Shown piece by piece: positions 1 to 6,858 of a DNA stretch of 10,316 bases. Each line of letters opens with the position of its first letter. Positions within the stretch are counted from its first letter, which is position 1. Origin of the DNA: Armatimonadota bacterium (lineage in GTDB: Bacteria; Armatimonadota; UBA5829). The stretch is taken from positions 1 through 10,316 of the forward strand of contig JAOAGX010000055.1 in assembly GCA_026415535.1 (NCBI GenBank), written 5' to 3'. The position numbers were made by a program, and so were the translations under genes. The notes beneath the pieces are model-generated. The model had not been told where the DNA came from. It saw only the letters and a list, made by a program, of their open reading frames with translations, and did not search any database.

Positions 1-659
1 TCCACATCGTATGTGCCACCGGATTTTTTGGCCATCTCTGGCCCAAACTTGGCATACGAACTGCCCAAAACGTAGGTCGGTTTGGGATTGCCCATCAACC
101 AAAGCGTGAGATCGAGAACGTGAACGCCAAGATCAATCAGCGGCCCACCACCGGACATTGACTTCGTAGTAAACCATCCTCCCATTCCCGGAATGCCCTT
201 GCGCCGGAGCCAGCCGGTCTTGGCATAGTATATTTCGCCAAGTTCGCCCGCTTCAATACACTTTTTGAGGAGCTGGGTATCCCCACGGAAGCGATTGTTG
301 AAAGCCATCATAAATATTTTCCCGGCCTTCTTACCCGCTTCAACCATCGCTCTGCCGTCAGCAGCGTTCGTAGCGAGAGGCTTCTCGCAGATGACGTGTT
401 TGCCTGCCTCGAATGCGGTTATAGTAACCGGCGCGTGCAGAGCGTTCGGCGTGCACACGCTGACAGCGTCTATTTCTGGGTCTTTCATCATCTCGCGAAA
501 GTCAGTGTACACATCCCTCGCGCCGTATTCCTCTGCGCAACGACGAGCCCGCGTCTCATCGATGTCGCAAAAAGCCCTAATCTCGACGTCAGGACACTTT
601 TGATATCCCCTAGCGTGATGACGACCTATGCCAGTGCCAACAATACCAACCCTAATCAT
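1..659 (-). CDS. Gfo/Idh/MocA family NAD(P)-dependent oxidoreductase, C-terminus cut by window edge
   Basis: 219 complete codons are visible, running off the left edge, so the last third or so of a usual 330-400 residue protein is missing. The N-terminus is a Rossmann fold: VGIVGTGIGRHH (residues 4-15) is the dinucleotide-binding glycine motif, and the acidic CDIDE at 31-35 follows the second strand. The family hallmark EKP is at 92-94 within ICEKPLA; its lysine is the usual catalytic residue. GGGPLIDLGVHVLD (171-184) matches the family's active-site segment, with D176 and H180. Members oxidise or reduce sugars, inositols and related polyols with NAD(P); the substrate cannot be read from this part. 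The start is the ATG at 657-659, 8 nt after a good ribosome-binding site (GGAGAAAGG, minus strand of 668-676). No partner gene is visible. The family call is firm; the specific enzyme is unknown. Confidence 0.93.
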   Translation of the reverse strand, partial: MIRVGIVGTGIGRHHARGYQKCPDVEIRAFCDIDETRARRCAEEYGARDVYTDFREMMKDPEIDAVSVCTPNALHAPVTITAFEAGKHVICEKPLATNAADGRAMVEAGKKAGKIFMMAFNNRFRGDTQLLKKCIEAGELGEIYYAKTGWLRRKGIPGMGGWFTTKSMSGGGPLIDLGVHVLDLTLWLMGNPKPTYVLGSSYAKFGPEMAKKSGGTYDV

Positions 660-695
660 TGCAACAGCCTTTCTCCATAAGCCCTAATTATGCCC

Positions 696-767
696 GTCAT
701 CCCGTACGCAGCGAAGGGTCACGCGTTGACTAGAACCGTGGAGATCGTTTGCTTCGCCCAGGATGAC
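696..767. repeat. Degenerate dispersed imperfect palindrome (about 72 bp)
   Basis: The ends are a perfect inverted repeat, GTCATCC at 696-702 and GGATGAC at 761-767. Just inside, the arms remain partly complementary (around 701-720 against 745-765, with AGCGAAGGGTC facing GATCGTTTGCTTCGC). The layout recalls the GTCATCCTGAGCGAAGCGAAGGATC type of intergenic repeat found in many bacterial genomes; that comparison is from memory. A related shorter sequence lies at 6651-6674 in this window. It sits directly upstream of the oxidoreductase gene and codes for nothing. Function is unknown; it could be a relic of a small non-autonomous mobile element. Confidence 0.5.
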
Positions 768-827
768 TAAGGCGACGGTTAAACCAAGGGAGATTCTAGC
801 ACAACCTTAACTGGTGTGCAACGTGAG

Positions 828-849
828 AAAAGCGGCGCTTCAGCGCCGC
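828..849 (-). terminator. Rho-independent terminator of the 892-1734 gene
   Basis: Read on the minus strand, a perfect 8-bp stem GCGGCGCT / AGCGCCGC with a 2-nt loop (832-849) is followed at once by TTTT and then CTC. It starts about 42 nt past the TAG stop of the membrane-protein gene at 892. The plus-strand side has no T-run, so it points one way. The core GGCGCTGAAGCGC recurs at 6775-6787, so the hairpin may derive from a dispersed GC-rich palindrome. Confidence 0.7.
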
Positions 850-891
850 GCTCCAACGATCTGAAATTTATTGCAACAGAATACTAGTTCG

Positions 892-1734
892 CTAGGTAGT
901 CGTTAACCCCATCAATTCGCGTATCTTCCTGGGAATCGGCAATGGTTTGATATGTTCCAGAGAGCGCAAGCGACGAATGACAGCCAGCAAGAAACGCGCG
1001 CTAGTCGGATCATCCGGGTCCAGGGGAATATAAATTGATTCCGACTCGGACTCAATAGAGAGAGTCAAACAATCCTTATCGTCAACTTCCCAATCAGCCG
1101 ATTTTACCGCCAACCACTCGATTGCCCTCGACTTACGATACGACTCGGGCTCGACAAACTCGCATAAAATGTATCTAGGCCGCAACGAGTATCGCGCTAA
1201 CGGAGCCCAGTCAAGCTCACAAGGCATTTCCCAATCCATCTGCGACGGAATATCGTCGGGGATCGGCAACCAAAACGAGAGTGCATCGTCCGACAGCGTT
1301 ACGCCATCTGCCTTGCGATACCGCCTGAGATGTTGCCAAACCGATGCTTCCAGCCTTGCCATATCGAGACCTGCAACCGGAACTTCGATCTTCCTCCCAG
1401 GCGCCTCAACCCTAATGAATCGCTCGTAGGTATTAGACTCAACGGTTATCGTCTTTGCGTGCGTAACCTCCGCCCAGGGAATACGAATCGTGCGAAAAGG
1501 CCAGCGAGCAGTCAGCTCCCAAGAATCGGTCTTTATTCGATAGTCACTCAGTCGGCTCAGGATTAGCGTCAGTAAAATCAGCAATACCGAAAAGATTAGT
1601 CCGTATATCCAGTAGCCCTGCACAACCCCGCCGATAATCACAATTGGAACCGGCAGACAGCAACAGCATGGCCACCCCTCCGTAATCTCCTCTTCGACCG
1701 ATTCAAGTCCCGGCAAGTCCGGCTGATCAACCAT
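892..1734 (-). CDS. Membrane protein of unknown function with two PH-like modules
   Basis: This 280-residue protein was not recognised as a named family. An acidic N-terminus (1-20) leads to four consecutive cysteines at 23-26, directly before a hydrophobic region that could form a hairpin of two membrane segments (about 28-40 and 43-60). A soluble part follows. Residues 64-139 have the beta-rich pattern plus closing amphipathic helix typical of small bacterial PH-like (DUF304/bPH-type) domains, ending in LEASVWQHLRRY. Residues about 150-260 look like a diverged second copy, with SIYIPLDPDDPTSARFLLAV closing in an IRRLRSL helix. The domain assignment is by pattern only. The ATG is 9 nt after AGGGGAT (1744-1750), behind a sigma-70 type promoter and ahead of a terminator, so the gene is probably monocistronic. 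A role at the cytoplasmic face of the membrane is a guess. Confidence 0.8.
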   Translation of the reverse strand: MVDQPDLPGLESVEEEITEGWPCCCCLPVPIVIIGGVVQGYWIYGLIFSVLLILLTLILSRLSDYRIKTDSWELTARWPFRTIRIPWAEVTHAKTITVESNTYERFIRVEAPGRKIEVPVAGLDMARLEASVWQHLRRYRKADGVTLSDDALSFWLPIPDDIPSQMDWEMPCELDWAPLARYSLRPRYILCEFVEPESYRKSRAIEWLAVKSADWEVDDKDCLTLSIESESESIYIPLDPDDPTSARFLLAVIRRLRSLEHIKPLPIPRKIRELMGLTTT

Positions 1735-1766
1735 CTGGCACTATCCCCTACACGTTCGCTCAATGG

Positions 1767-1796
1767 AGAATAGCCGACCGGCTACAAGGATGTCAA
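1767..1796 (-). promoter_or_regulatory. Sigma-70 type promoter for the 892-1734 membrane protein
   Basis: On the minus strand a perfect -35 box TTGACA (1791-1796) is followed after 18 bp by TATTCT (1767-1772), which matches four of six -10 positions. Predicted transcription would begin near 1760, about 25 nt before the ATG and just ahead of the AGGGGAT ribosome-binding site. The spacer contains the palindrome AGCCGACCGGCT-like segment at 1772-1783, which could be an operator or chance. Confidence 0.5.
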
Positions 1797-2000
1797 GAAG
1801 ACATTGTTGCTGTCGAGTTGTTGGAAAAGCTGTTGTAACTCAGGATGATGGATGAAGTTCCACCGGAAGGTCAAGACTTATTTTTGTCAGCTGGGCGCCA
1901 AGGAGTAATTCACTCGGATGTGGAAAAGCATGCCAACGCAACTCGTATGCTTTTGGGCACACAGTAGCGTATTACGTATTTTAATAGGAGGCTGGTTCAG

Positions 2001-3671
2001 ATGAGCGAACAGGAAATTTCGATTGCGGAGCCGAGACGCAAACGAGCGATGCCGCTGATCGTCCTGCTCATAATTGTGCTTGCCGCAACCAGTGTAGGGT
2101 ATTGGCTGGTCTCGACACTCAGAGCACGTTCAGACCCGGCGGCGTTGATTCCGAAAGACGTCGCGCTTGCATTAACGGTAGACCTCACCAAGTCCCAGGG
2201 AAAGGACGCCGCCATGAAGGTAATCACTGGTGTGTTCGAGGAGTGCGGTGTAAAGGACCCGATCAAGAAGTTCTTCCAGGGCGTCGACAGGGAGCTTGGA
2301 ATCAGCACCGAAAAGGACGTAGTGCCAAAGCTTAACGGCCAATTAGCCGTAGCCGTGCTTCCTGAGATGACGGGCTTTCTGCCTTCTGTCGTGCTTATAG
2401 TCGGCACCAGGAATGATGGTGCTGCATCCGATCTGATGGAATTTGTTGCGGAAAAGCTCAGGGTAAATAAGGTACGATTGAAAAAACTCGAATACGAAGG
2501 GTTCAACTACTACTATATTCCCCAGGAAACAGATTCAGCAACTATACCGTTCTACATTGGTGCGGTTGAGAAAGCCGTCATAGGAACCATCGGAGAAGGC
2601 GCGTTCAAGAAGGTTGCGGACACAGCCAAAGGTAAACCCAGCCTGTTGAATGATTCCAACTACGTAAGTCTGCGCAAGACCTCCCCAGCAACATTCGCCA
2701 CTGGCTACTTCTCCGGGGCCAACTATTACAAGCTAATCGGCCCATATCTATCAATGGGAATGTGTATGGTGGCTCCTGAGGCTCCAGACTTGATGAAGCA
2801 GTCTTTGGAAAACATCATCGCAACAGTAGGAACCGCCGACGCCAACGCTGACGGAATCGAGCTTGGGTTGCGTGGAGTCTCCAAGGAATCCGCTTCGACC
2901 ATTGAACAAGTACCTGTCGAGGAACTAGCGTCGATCGCCCCCAGGAATGCAGCTCTGGTAATCTCGGCGGCAGGCTTCGACACAATGTGGTCTGAAACCA
3001 AGAAACAACTTAATGCAATCCCAGGTCTAAAGACGCAGATCGACCAGACGCTCGTACAGTTTAGACAGATGTTGAAAATTGATCCATTCTCGGAGGCTCT
3101 AGACAGAATTAAAACAATTGGATTCTACTACGTGCCAAAGCCCGCACCGAACCCGGAGGTATTGCCTGGCAGCCTGGTCTTCGTACTGAAGGTTGACAAG
3201 CCAGCCGTAATCGCAAGAACGCTTTCCAAAATTCATACAGCAACAGCGATGATGGGGAGTATCAAATTCAAGGAAGTAACCGTGGCCGGACGGAAACTCT
3301 CATTTGCCCCGGCAGACAAGTACGGAACGCGGATTTGGCACATGCTTTCGGGAGATAAACTGCTGGTTGGAATCACCGGGGCAGATTTCAAGTCGAGCGC
3401 TAGAGACGCTGTCGTCGCATCCGACGGAAAGGGTGAATCTGTCACGTCGTCAGTTGGCTTTGAGTTGGTGAAAAGACAACTCCCCGCCCAATCAGCTTAC
3501 CTGATTTACGGCGACGCCGGTATGATTGTAAAAGCGTTTAGCAAAGAGATGACCGCCGAAGACCACAAAATCGCCGCGACAATCACTAAGACGGTGGGAA
3601 CATTCGGCGCTGCTGGAAGTAACAAAGGTACAAGATACGAAACCCTGGTAGTTGTACCGTTCAAAAAATAG
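2001..3671 (+). CDS. Membrane-anchored DUF3352-like protein with an internal duplication
   Basis: The protein has 556 residues. A basic N-terminus (RRKR at 12-15) precedes one membrane segment (about 17-38), so most of it should lie outside the cytoplasm as a signal-anchored domain. The length and the repeated 'hydrophobic strand, FVLKVDKP-type strand, GDKLLVGIT strand' pattern resemble the DUF3352 family, which has no known function; this call is from memory of the family. Residues about 48-295 and 311-556 are two copies of one module: IPKDVALAL (50-58) matches IAPRNAALV (312-320), VEKAVIGTIGEGAFKKVAD (189-207) matches GDKLLVGITGADFKSSARD (451-469), and ATVGTADANADG (274-285) matches KTVGTFGAAGSNKG (530-543). 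The ATG lies 9 nt after a consensus AGGAGG (1986-1991). No convincing promoter was found in 1800-1985. The gene converges on ppdK. No catalytic motif is visible, so a structural or binding role is more likely than enzymatic. Confidence 0.78.
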   Translation: MSEQEISIAEPRRKRAMPLIVLLIIVLAATSVGYWLVSTLRARSDPAALIPKDVALALTVDLTKSQGKDAAMKVITGVFEECGVKDPIKKFFQGVDRELGISTEKDVVPKLNGQLAVAVLPEMTGFLPSVVLIVGTRNDGAASDLMEFVAEKLRVNKVRLKKLEYEGFNYYYIPQETDSATIPFYIGAVEKAVIGTIGEGAFKKVADTAKGKPSLLNDSNYVSLRKTSPATFATGYFSGANYYKLIGPYLSMGMCMVAPEAPDLMKQSLENIIATVGTADANADGIELGLRGVSKESASTIEQVPVEELASIAPRNAALVISAAGFDTMWSETKKQLNAIPGLKTQIDQTLVQFRQMLKIDPFSEALDRIKTIGFYYVPKPAPNPEVLPGSLVFVLKVDKPAVIARTLSKIHTATAMMGSIKFKEVTVAGRKLSFAPADKYGTRIWHMLSGDKLLVGITGADFKSSARDAVVASDGKGESVTSSVGFELVKRQLPAQSAYLIYGDAGMIVKAFSKEMTAEDHKIAATITKTVGTFGAAGSNKGTRYETLVVVPFKK

Positions 3672-3708
3672 CGCCGCGAAAACTTTTTCGTTGGAGCGAA
3701 AATAGTGT

Positions 3709-3742
3709 TGGTGTTTCGGGAACCCTTGTTCCCGAAACACCA
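3709..3742. terminator. Hairpin between convergent genes, probable bidirectional terminator
   Basis: A perfect 15-bp inverted repeat, TGGTGTTTCGGGAAC (3709-3723) against GTTCCCGAAACACCA (3728-3742), encloses a 4-nt loop. It lies 37 nt after the stop of the plus-strand DUF3352-like gene and 13 nt after the stop of ppdK on the minus strand. Neither flank has a clean T-run (GCGTTTGTATTTA on plus, ACACTATTTTCG on minus), so termination strength is uncertain. A role in protecting 3' ends of RNA would fit equally well. Confidence 0.6.
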
Positions 3743-3755
3743 GGTGCGTTTGTAT

Positions 3756-6434
3756 TTACTTGTCGCGCTGGGCAGCCTTGCCTTGCTCCTCTATTACCGC
3801 CTGTGCCGCGGCAAGGCGAGCAACGGGAATGCGCTTCGGCGAGCAACTGACGTAGTCAAGGCCTATCTTGTGGCAGAACTTAACGGAGTCTGGCTCGCCA
3901 CCGTGCTCGCCGCAAATGCCCAGTTTGATCGTCGGGTTAACCTTCCGAGCATCCTCGACGCATATCTGCATCATTCGGCCAATACCTTTAGTATCAATAG
4001 TCTCGGTCGGATCGTTCTTGAAGATACCCTTCTCTAGATAGACGGGCAGGAACTTGGCGGCGTCGTCACGAGATATGCCATATCCCATCTGAGTAAGGTC
4101 GTTAGTTCCGAAGCTGAAGAAGGAGCATGCAGGTGCTATTTCGTCGGCGGTAAGGGCCGCCCGCGGTATCTCGATCATGGTTCCGAACTTGTAGTCGACT
4201 TCGCATCCCTCAGCAGCCATTGTCTTCTTGGCAACTTCGTCGAGTTGAGCCTCAAGATAAGTAAGCTCGTTCACTGTACCAACAAGTGGAATCATGATTT
4301 CGGGATGTACGTCCATACCCGACTTCTTGACCTCGCACGCGGCTCCGATGATCGCAGCGACCTGCATGTTAACAATACCGGGGAAGTATATTGATAGCCG
4401 GCAACCCCTTAATCCAAGCATAGGGTTTGCCTCGTGCATTTCCTCTACCTTCCGCAGCAATCGCTCTTTCTCGGGCAGCTCGGGATCGTTTGGGTTCTTG
4501 CAGCGCATCTCGCAAACCTCAACTGCAAGATCAACAAGCGGAGGCAGGAACTCGTGCAAAGGTGGATCGATAAGGCGAATCGTAACTGGTCTGCCACCCA
4601 TTGCTTTGAATATGCCGACGAAATCCTCGCGCTGCATGGGAAGTAGTTTATCGAGAGCCTGCTGACGCACCTTTTCGTCCTCGGCAAGTATCATGTCACG
4701 AACAAGCGGAACGCGATCCGATCCGAGGAACATGTGCTCCGTGCGGCAGAGGCCGATTCCCTCAGCTCCAAGCGAGACCGCTTCGGCAGCCTGATCCGGC
4801 GTGTCCGCATTTGCTCGAACTCCGAGTCTGCGAACCTCGTCGGCCCACTGCATGAAAGTACCGAAGTCCCCTGTCAAACTAGCGGGTTCGGTTTCGATCT
4901 CGGCGTTATATACCAAGCCCTGAGTGCCGTCGATAGTAATAATGTCGCCTTCTTTGATTGTGATCCCATTAACCGAAAACTCACGCTTTTCCTCGTCGAT
5001 TCTGATCGCGCCACATCCGCACACGGTCGGGATCCCGTACTGCCTGGCAACAAGCGCTGCGTGGCTCGTACGACCTCCAAGCTGGGTCAGTACGCCCTTA
5101 GAAACCAACATACCACCCAGATCGTCCGGATTGGTCTCTTTTCGAACCAAGATTACGTTCTTACCATCGTTCGCCATCTTGACTGCAGTTTGGCTGTCTA
5201 GAGCAACGTGACCTGAAGCACCACCCGGACCGGCATTGAGCCCCTTGGCTATGGGTTTGATATTACCGGTGTCTTTGATACGCGGATGCAAAAGCTGCTC
5301 CAGCGCTTCTGGAGCAACCCGTGTAAGAGCTTCGTCGCGGCTTATAAGTCCCTCGTTGACCATATCGACTGCAATCTTCACCGCCGCCACACCAGTGCGC
5401 TTACCGGCACGACACTGAAGAATAAAGAGCCGGCCCTTCTCGATGGTGAACTCGATGTCCTGCATCTCGCGATAGTGCTTTTCGAGCTTCTCGGCTATCT
5501 CGACAAACTGCTTGTATATCTCGGGAAACTCCCTCTCAAGCTCGGAAATCTCCTCCGGCGTGCGAACACCCGCAACGACGTCCTCTCCCTGAGCGTTCTT
5601 AAGAAACTCTCCGAAAAGTTTCTTCTCGCCTGTAGCAGCGTTGCGTGTGAAGGCTACACCAGTACCAGAGTCCTCGCCCATATTTCCGAACACCATTGCC
5701 TGGACGTTCACCGCAGTGCCTAGATTGTGAGGGATCTTCTCCTTGTTGCGATATATCACAGCGCGCTCATTATTCCAACTCTTGAAAACTGCAATGATCG
5801 CAAGTCGCAACTGTTCCATCGGGTCGGACGGAAAGTCGCGACCGGTAGCCTCCTTGAAGTAGGCCTTGTACTTTCCTACCAGCTCTTTAAGTCCCTCAGC
5901 GTCAACGTCCGTGTCAAACTTCGCGCCCCGTGCCTCTTTAAGCTCGTCGAAAATCTTCTCGAAGTTGTGCTTGGCAAGACCCGGGTAGTCGTCGGAAAGA
6001 ACTATGTCGGAGAACATCATAATGAAGCGGCGGTAGGCATCGTATCCAAACCGCTCGTTGCCGCTCAACTTGATGAGGCCTTTCAGACTCTCGTCGTTGA
6101 GCCCAAGGTTCAAAACGGTATCCATCATTCCCGGCATGGAGAACTTGGCGCCGGAGCGAACGGATACAAGAAGCGGTTTTTCAGGGTCGCCGAGCTTTTT
6201 GTCTATATCCTTTTCGACTTCACTAAGCGCGGCCAACACCTCTTCCCAAAGACCTTCGGGAAACTTGCCGGTTGCGGAATATTCGTTGCAAGCCTCGGTG
6301 GTAATAATAAAGCCTGGCGGAACGGGCAAGCCTATATTGGTCATCTCACACAGATTGGCGCCCTTGCCACCAAGCAGGTCACGCATGTTTGCGTTACCCT
6401 CGCGAAACAGGTAGACGCGCTTCTTCTGAGACAT
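3756..6434 (-). CDS. ppdK: Pyruvate, phosphate dikinase
   Basis: The enzyme interconverts pyruvate + ATP + phosphate with phosphoenolpyruvate + AMP + pyrophosphate in the cytoplasm, serving gluconeogenesis or a PPi-dependent glycolysis. At 892 residues it is full length and uninterrupted. The N-terminal ATP-grasp domain (about 1-340) has GGKGANLCEM (22-31) and SVRSGAKFSMPGMMDT (91-106). The swivelling phosphohistidine domain (about 390-505) has GGRTSHA (453-459), with catalytic H458 and the T456 that regulatory proteins phosphorylate in some organisms. The C-terminal PEP/pyruvate barrel has GLCRTEHMF (561-569), RLIDPPLHEFLP (620-631), GTNDLTQ (776-782) and catalytic C841 in GICGEHGGEP. AGGAGG (minus strand of 6444-6449) lies 9 nt before the ATG. 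The gene appears to stand alone: it has its own terminator-like hairpin and an upstream gap of over 400 bp. No PPDK regulatory protein gene lies nearby. Confidence 0.98.
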   Translation of the reverse strand: MSQKKRVYLFREGNANMRDLLGGKGANLCEMTNIGLPVPPGFIITTEACNEYSATGKFPEGLWEEVLAALSEVEKDIDKKLGDPEKPLLVSVRSGAKFSMPGMMDTVLNLGLNDESLKGLIKLSGNERFGYDAYRRFIMMFSDIVLSDDYPGLAKHNFEKIFDELKEARGAKFDTDVDAEGLKELVGKYKAYFKEATGRDFPSDPMEQLRLAIIAVFKSWNNERAVIYRNKEKIPHNLGTAVNVQAMVFGNMGEDSGTGVAFTRNAATGEKKLFGEFLKNAQGEDVVAGVRTPEEISELEREFPEIYKQFVEIAEKLEKHYREMQDIEFTIEKGRLFILQCRAGKRTGVAAVKIAVDMVNEGLISRDEALTRVAPEALEQLLHPRIKDTGNIKPIAKGLNAGPGGASGHVALDSQTAVKMANDGKNVILVRKETNPDDLGGMLVSKGVLTQLGGRTSHAALVARQYGIPTVCGCGAIRIDEEKREFSVNGITIKEGDIITIDGTQGLVYNAEIETEPASLTGDFGTFMQWADEVRRLGVRANADTPDQAAEAVSLGAEGIGLCRTEHMFLGSDRVPLVRDMILAEDEKVRQQALDKLLPMQREDFVGIFKAMGGRPVTIRLIDPPLHEFLPPLVDLAVEVCEMRCKNPNDPELPEKERLLRKVEEMHEANPMLGLRGCRLSIYFPGIVNMQVAAIIGAACEVKKSGMDVHPEIMIPLVGTVNELTYLEAQLDEVAKKTMAAEGCEVDYKFGTMIEIPRAALTADEIAPACSFFSFGTNDLTQMGYGISRDDAAKFLPVYLEKGIFKNDPTETIDTKGIGRMMQICVEDARKVNPTIKLGICGEHGGEPDSVKFCHKIGLDYVSCSPKRIPVARLAAAQAVIEEQGKAAQRDK

Positions 6435-6472
6435 TCAGTATATCCTCCTACTGATTCAAAATACCGGTTTCT

Positions 6473-6502
6473 AGTGTACCAAACATGCAAGTTCGTCGGC
6501 AA
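6473..6502 (-). promoter_or_regulatory. Possible sigma-70 type promoter of ppdK
   Basis: On the minus strand TTGCCG (6497-6502) and TACACT (6473-6478) are separated by 18 bp. Transcription would start near 6466, about 17 nt before the AGGAGG ribosome-binding site. Each box matches four of six consensus positions, so this is a candidate only, though it is the best-placed one in the gap. Confidence 0.35.
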
Positions 6503-6799
6503 GCGGCTCAGGTCCTTCTCGGTTGTTGCAATAAGCGCGTCTTTGCAGATTCATCCCGATCGGCCGAAGAACTTCGGGGCACTGAAGGCGTTAGCTTTGT
6601 GTTTTGCTGCAACTGCCTCAGGTTGTTCGAGACAGTTCGGAATCGCCAGGCATTCTTCACTGCGCTCAGAATGAAGCCGGCTTTGAAACCGTACAGATGC
6701 GACTTCCGATACGAAAAAGCAAGGTTGGACGAATCTCGTACCTTGCAAACTCAGCTGCATTCAACCATTAAGATGGCGCTGAAGCGCTGCGCCTCCCCC
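6503..6799. other. Non-coding spacer between ppdK and the foldase gene
   Basis: The 6435-6858 gap holds no believable gene. Open frames here lack ribosome-binding sites and encode repeat-derived peptides such as HSERSEE, a familiar artefact of dispersed palindromes. Visible structures are small inverted repeats: CCGAAG AA CTTCGG at 6563-6576, the dispersed repeat at 6651-6674, GCAAGGT/ACCTTGC at 6719-6746 and the GC-rich GGCGCTGAAGCGCTGCGCC at 6775-6793. The last shares its core with the terminator hairpin at 832-849. The stretch looks like accumulated degenerate repeats rather than a gene. Confidence 0.55.
6651..6674. repeat. Second copy of a dispersed short palindrome
   Basis: CATTCT (6651-6656) and AGAATG (6668-6673) are inverted around TCACTGCGCTC. 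On the minus strand it reads TCATTCTGAGCGCAGTGAAG, which aligns at roughly three quarters of positions with the right end of the 696-767 palindrome. The pattern resembles widespread bacterial intergenic repeats of the TCATTCTGAGCG type, recalled from memory. Confidence 0.45.
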
Positions 6800-6829
6800 A
6801 AAAACAAAGGGGCGCTCCAAAGCGCCCCT
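6800..6829 (-). terminator. Rho-independent terminator of the sigma factor-foldase operon
   Basis: On the minus strand a perfect 9-bp stem AGGGGCGCT / AGCGCCCCT (6808-6829) with a 4-nt loop is followed by TTGTTTTT (6807-6800). It begins about 30 nt beyond the foldase stop at 6859. GC-rich stem, short loop and T-run make this the clearest intrinsic terminator in the window. Confidence 0.85.
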
Positions 6830-6858
6830 GTCCAACTAACAAAGCTATGCGATATAAT

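Noticed and set aside
687..715. Possible promoter of the oxidoreductase gene (TTCGCT, 17 bp, CATAAT on the minus strand)
   Set aside because: The -35 match is poor and transcription would start only a few bases before the ribosome-binding site; part of it is the dispersed palindrome itself.
1630..1637. A second GCCGATAA box on the plus strand
   Set aside because: It lies antisense inside the membrane-protein gene, has no TAAA-like element 15-16 bp upstream and no gene start nearby on the plus strand; taken as chance.
1966..1985. TATTTT-like -10 directly before the DUF3352-like gene
   Set aside because: Transcription from it would begin inside the ribosome-binding site, and the -35 match (TTGGGC) is weak.
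5727..6674. Plus-strand open frame of 315 codons opposite ppdK
   Set aside because: It lies almost wholly antisense to the clearly conserved N-terminal domain of pyruvate phosphate dikinase, has no family motif and no ribosome-binding site; long antisense frames are common over such genes.
6551..6760. Minus-strand 69-codon frame before ppdK
   Set aside because: Its peptide contains HSERSEE, the translation of a dispersed intergenic palindrome, and it lacks a ribosome-binding site and any conserved feature.
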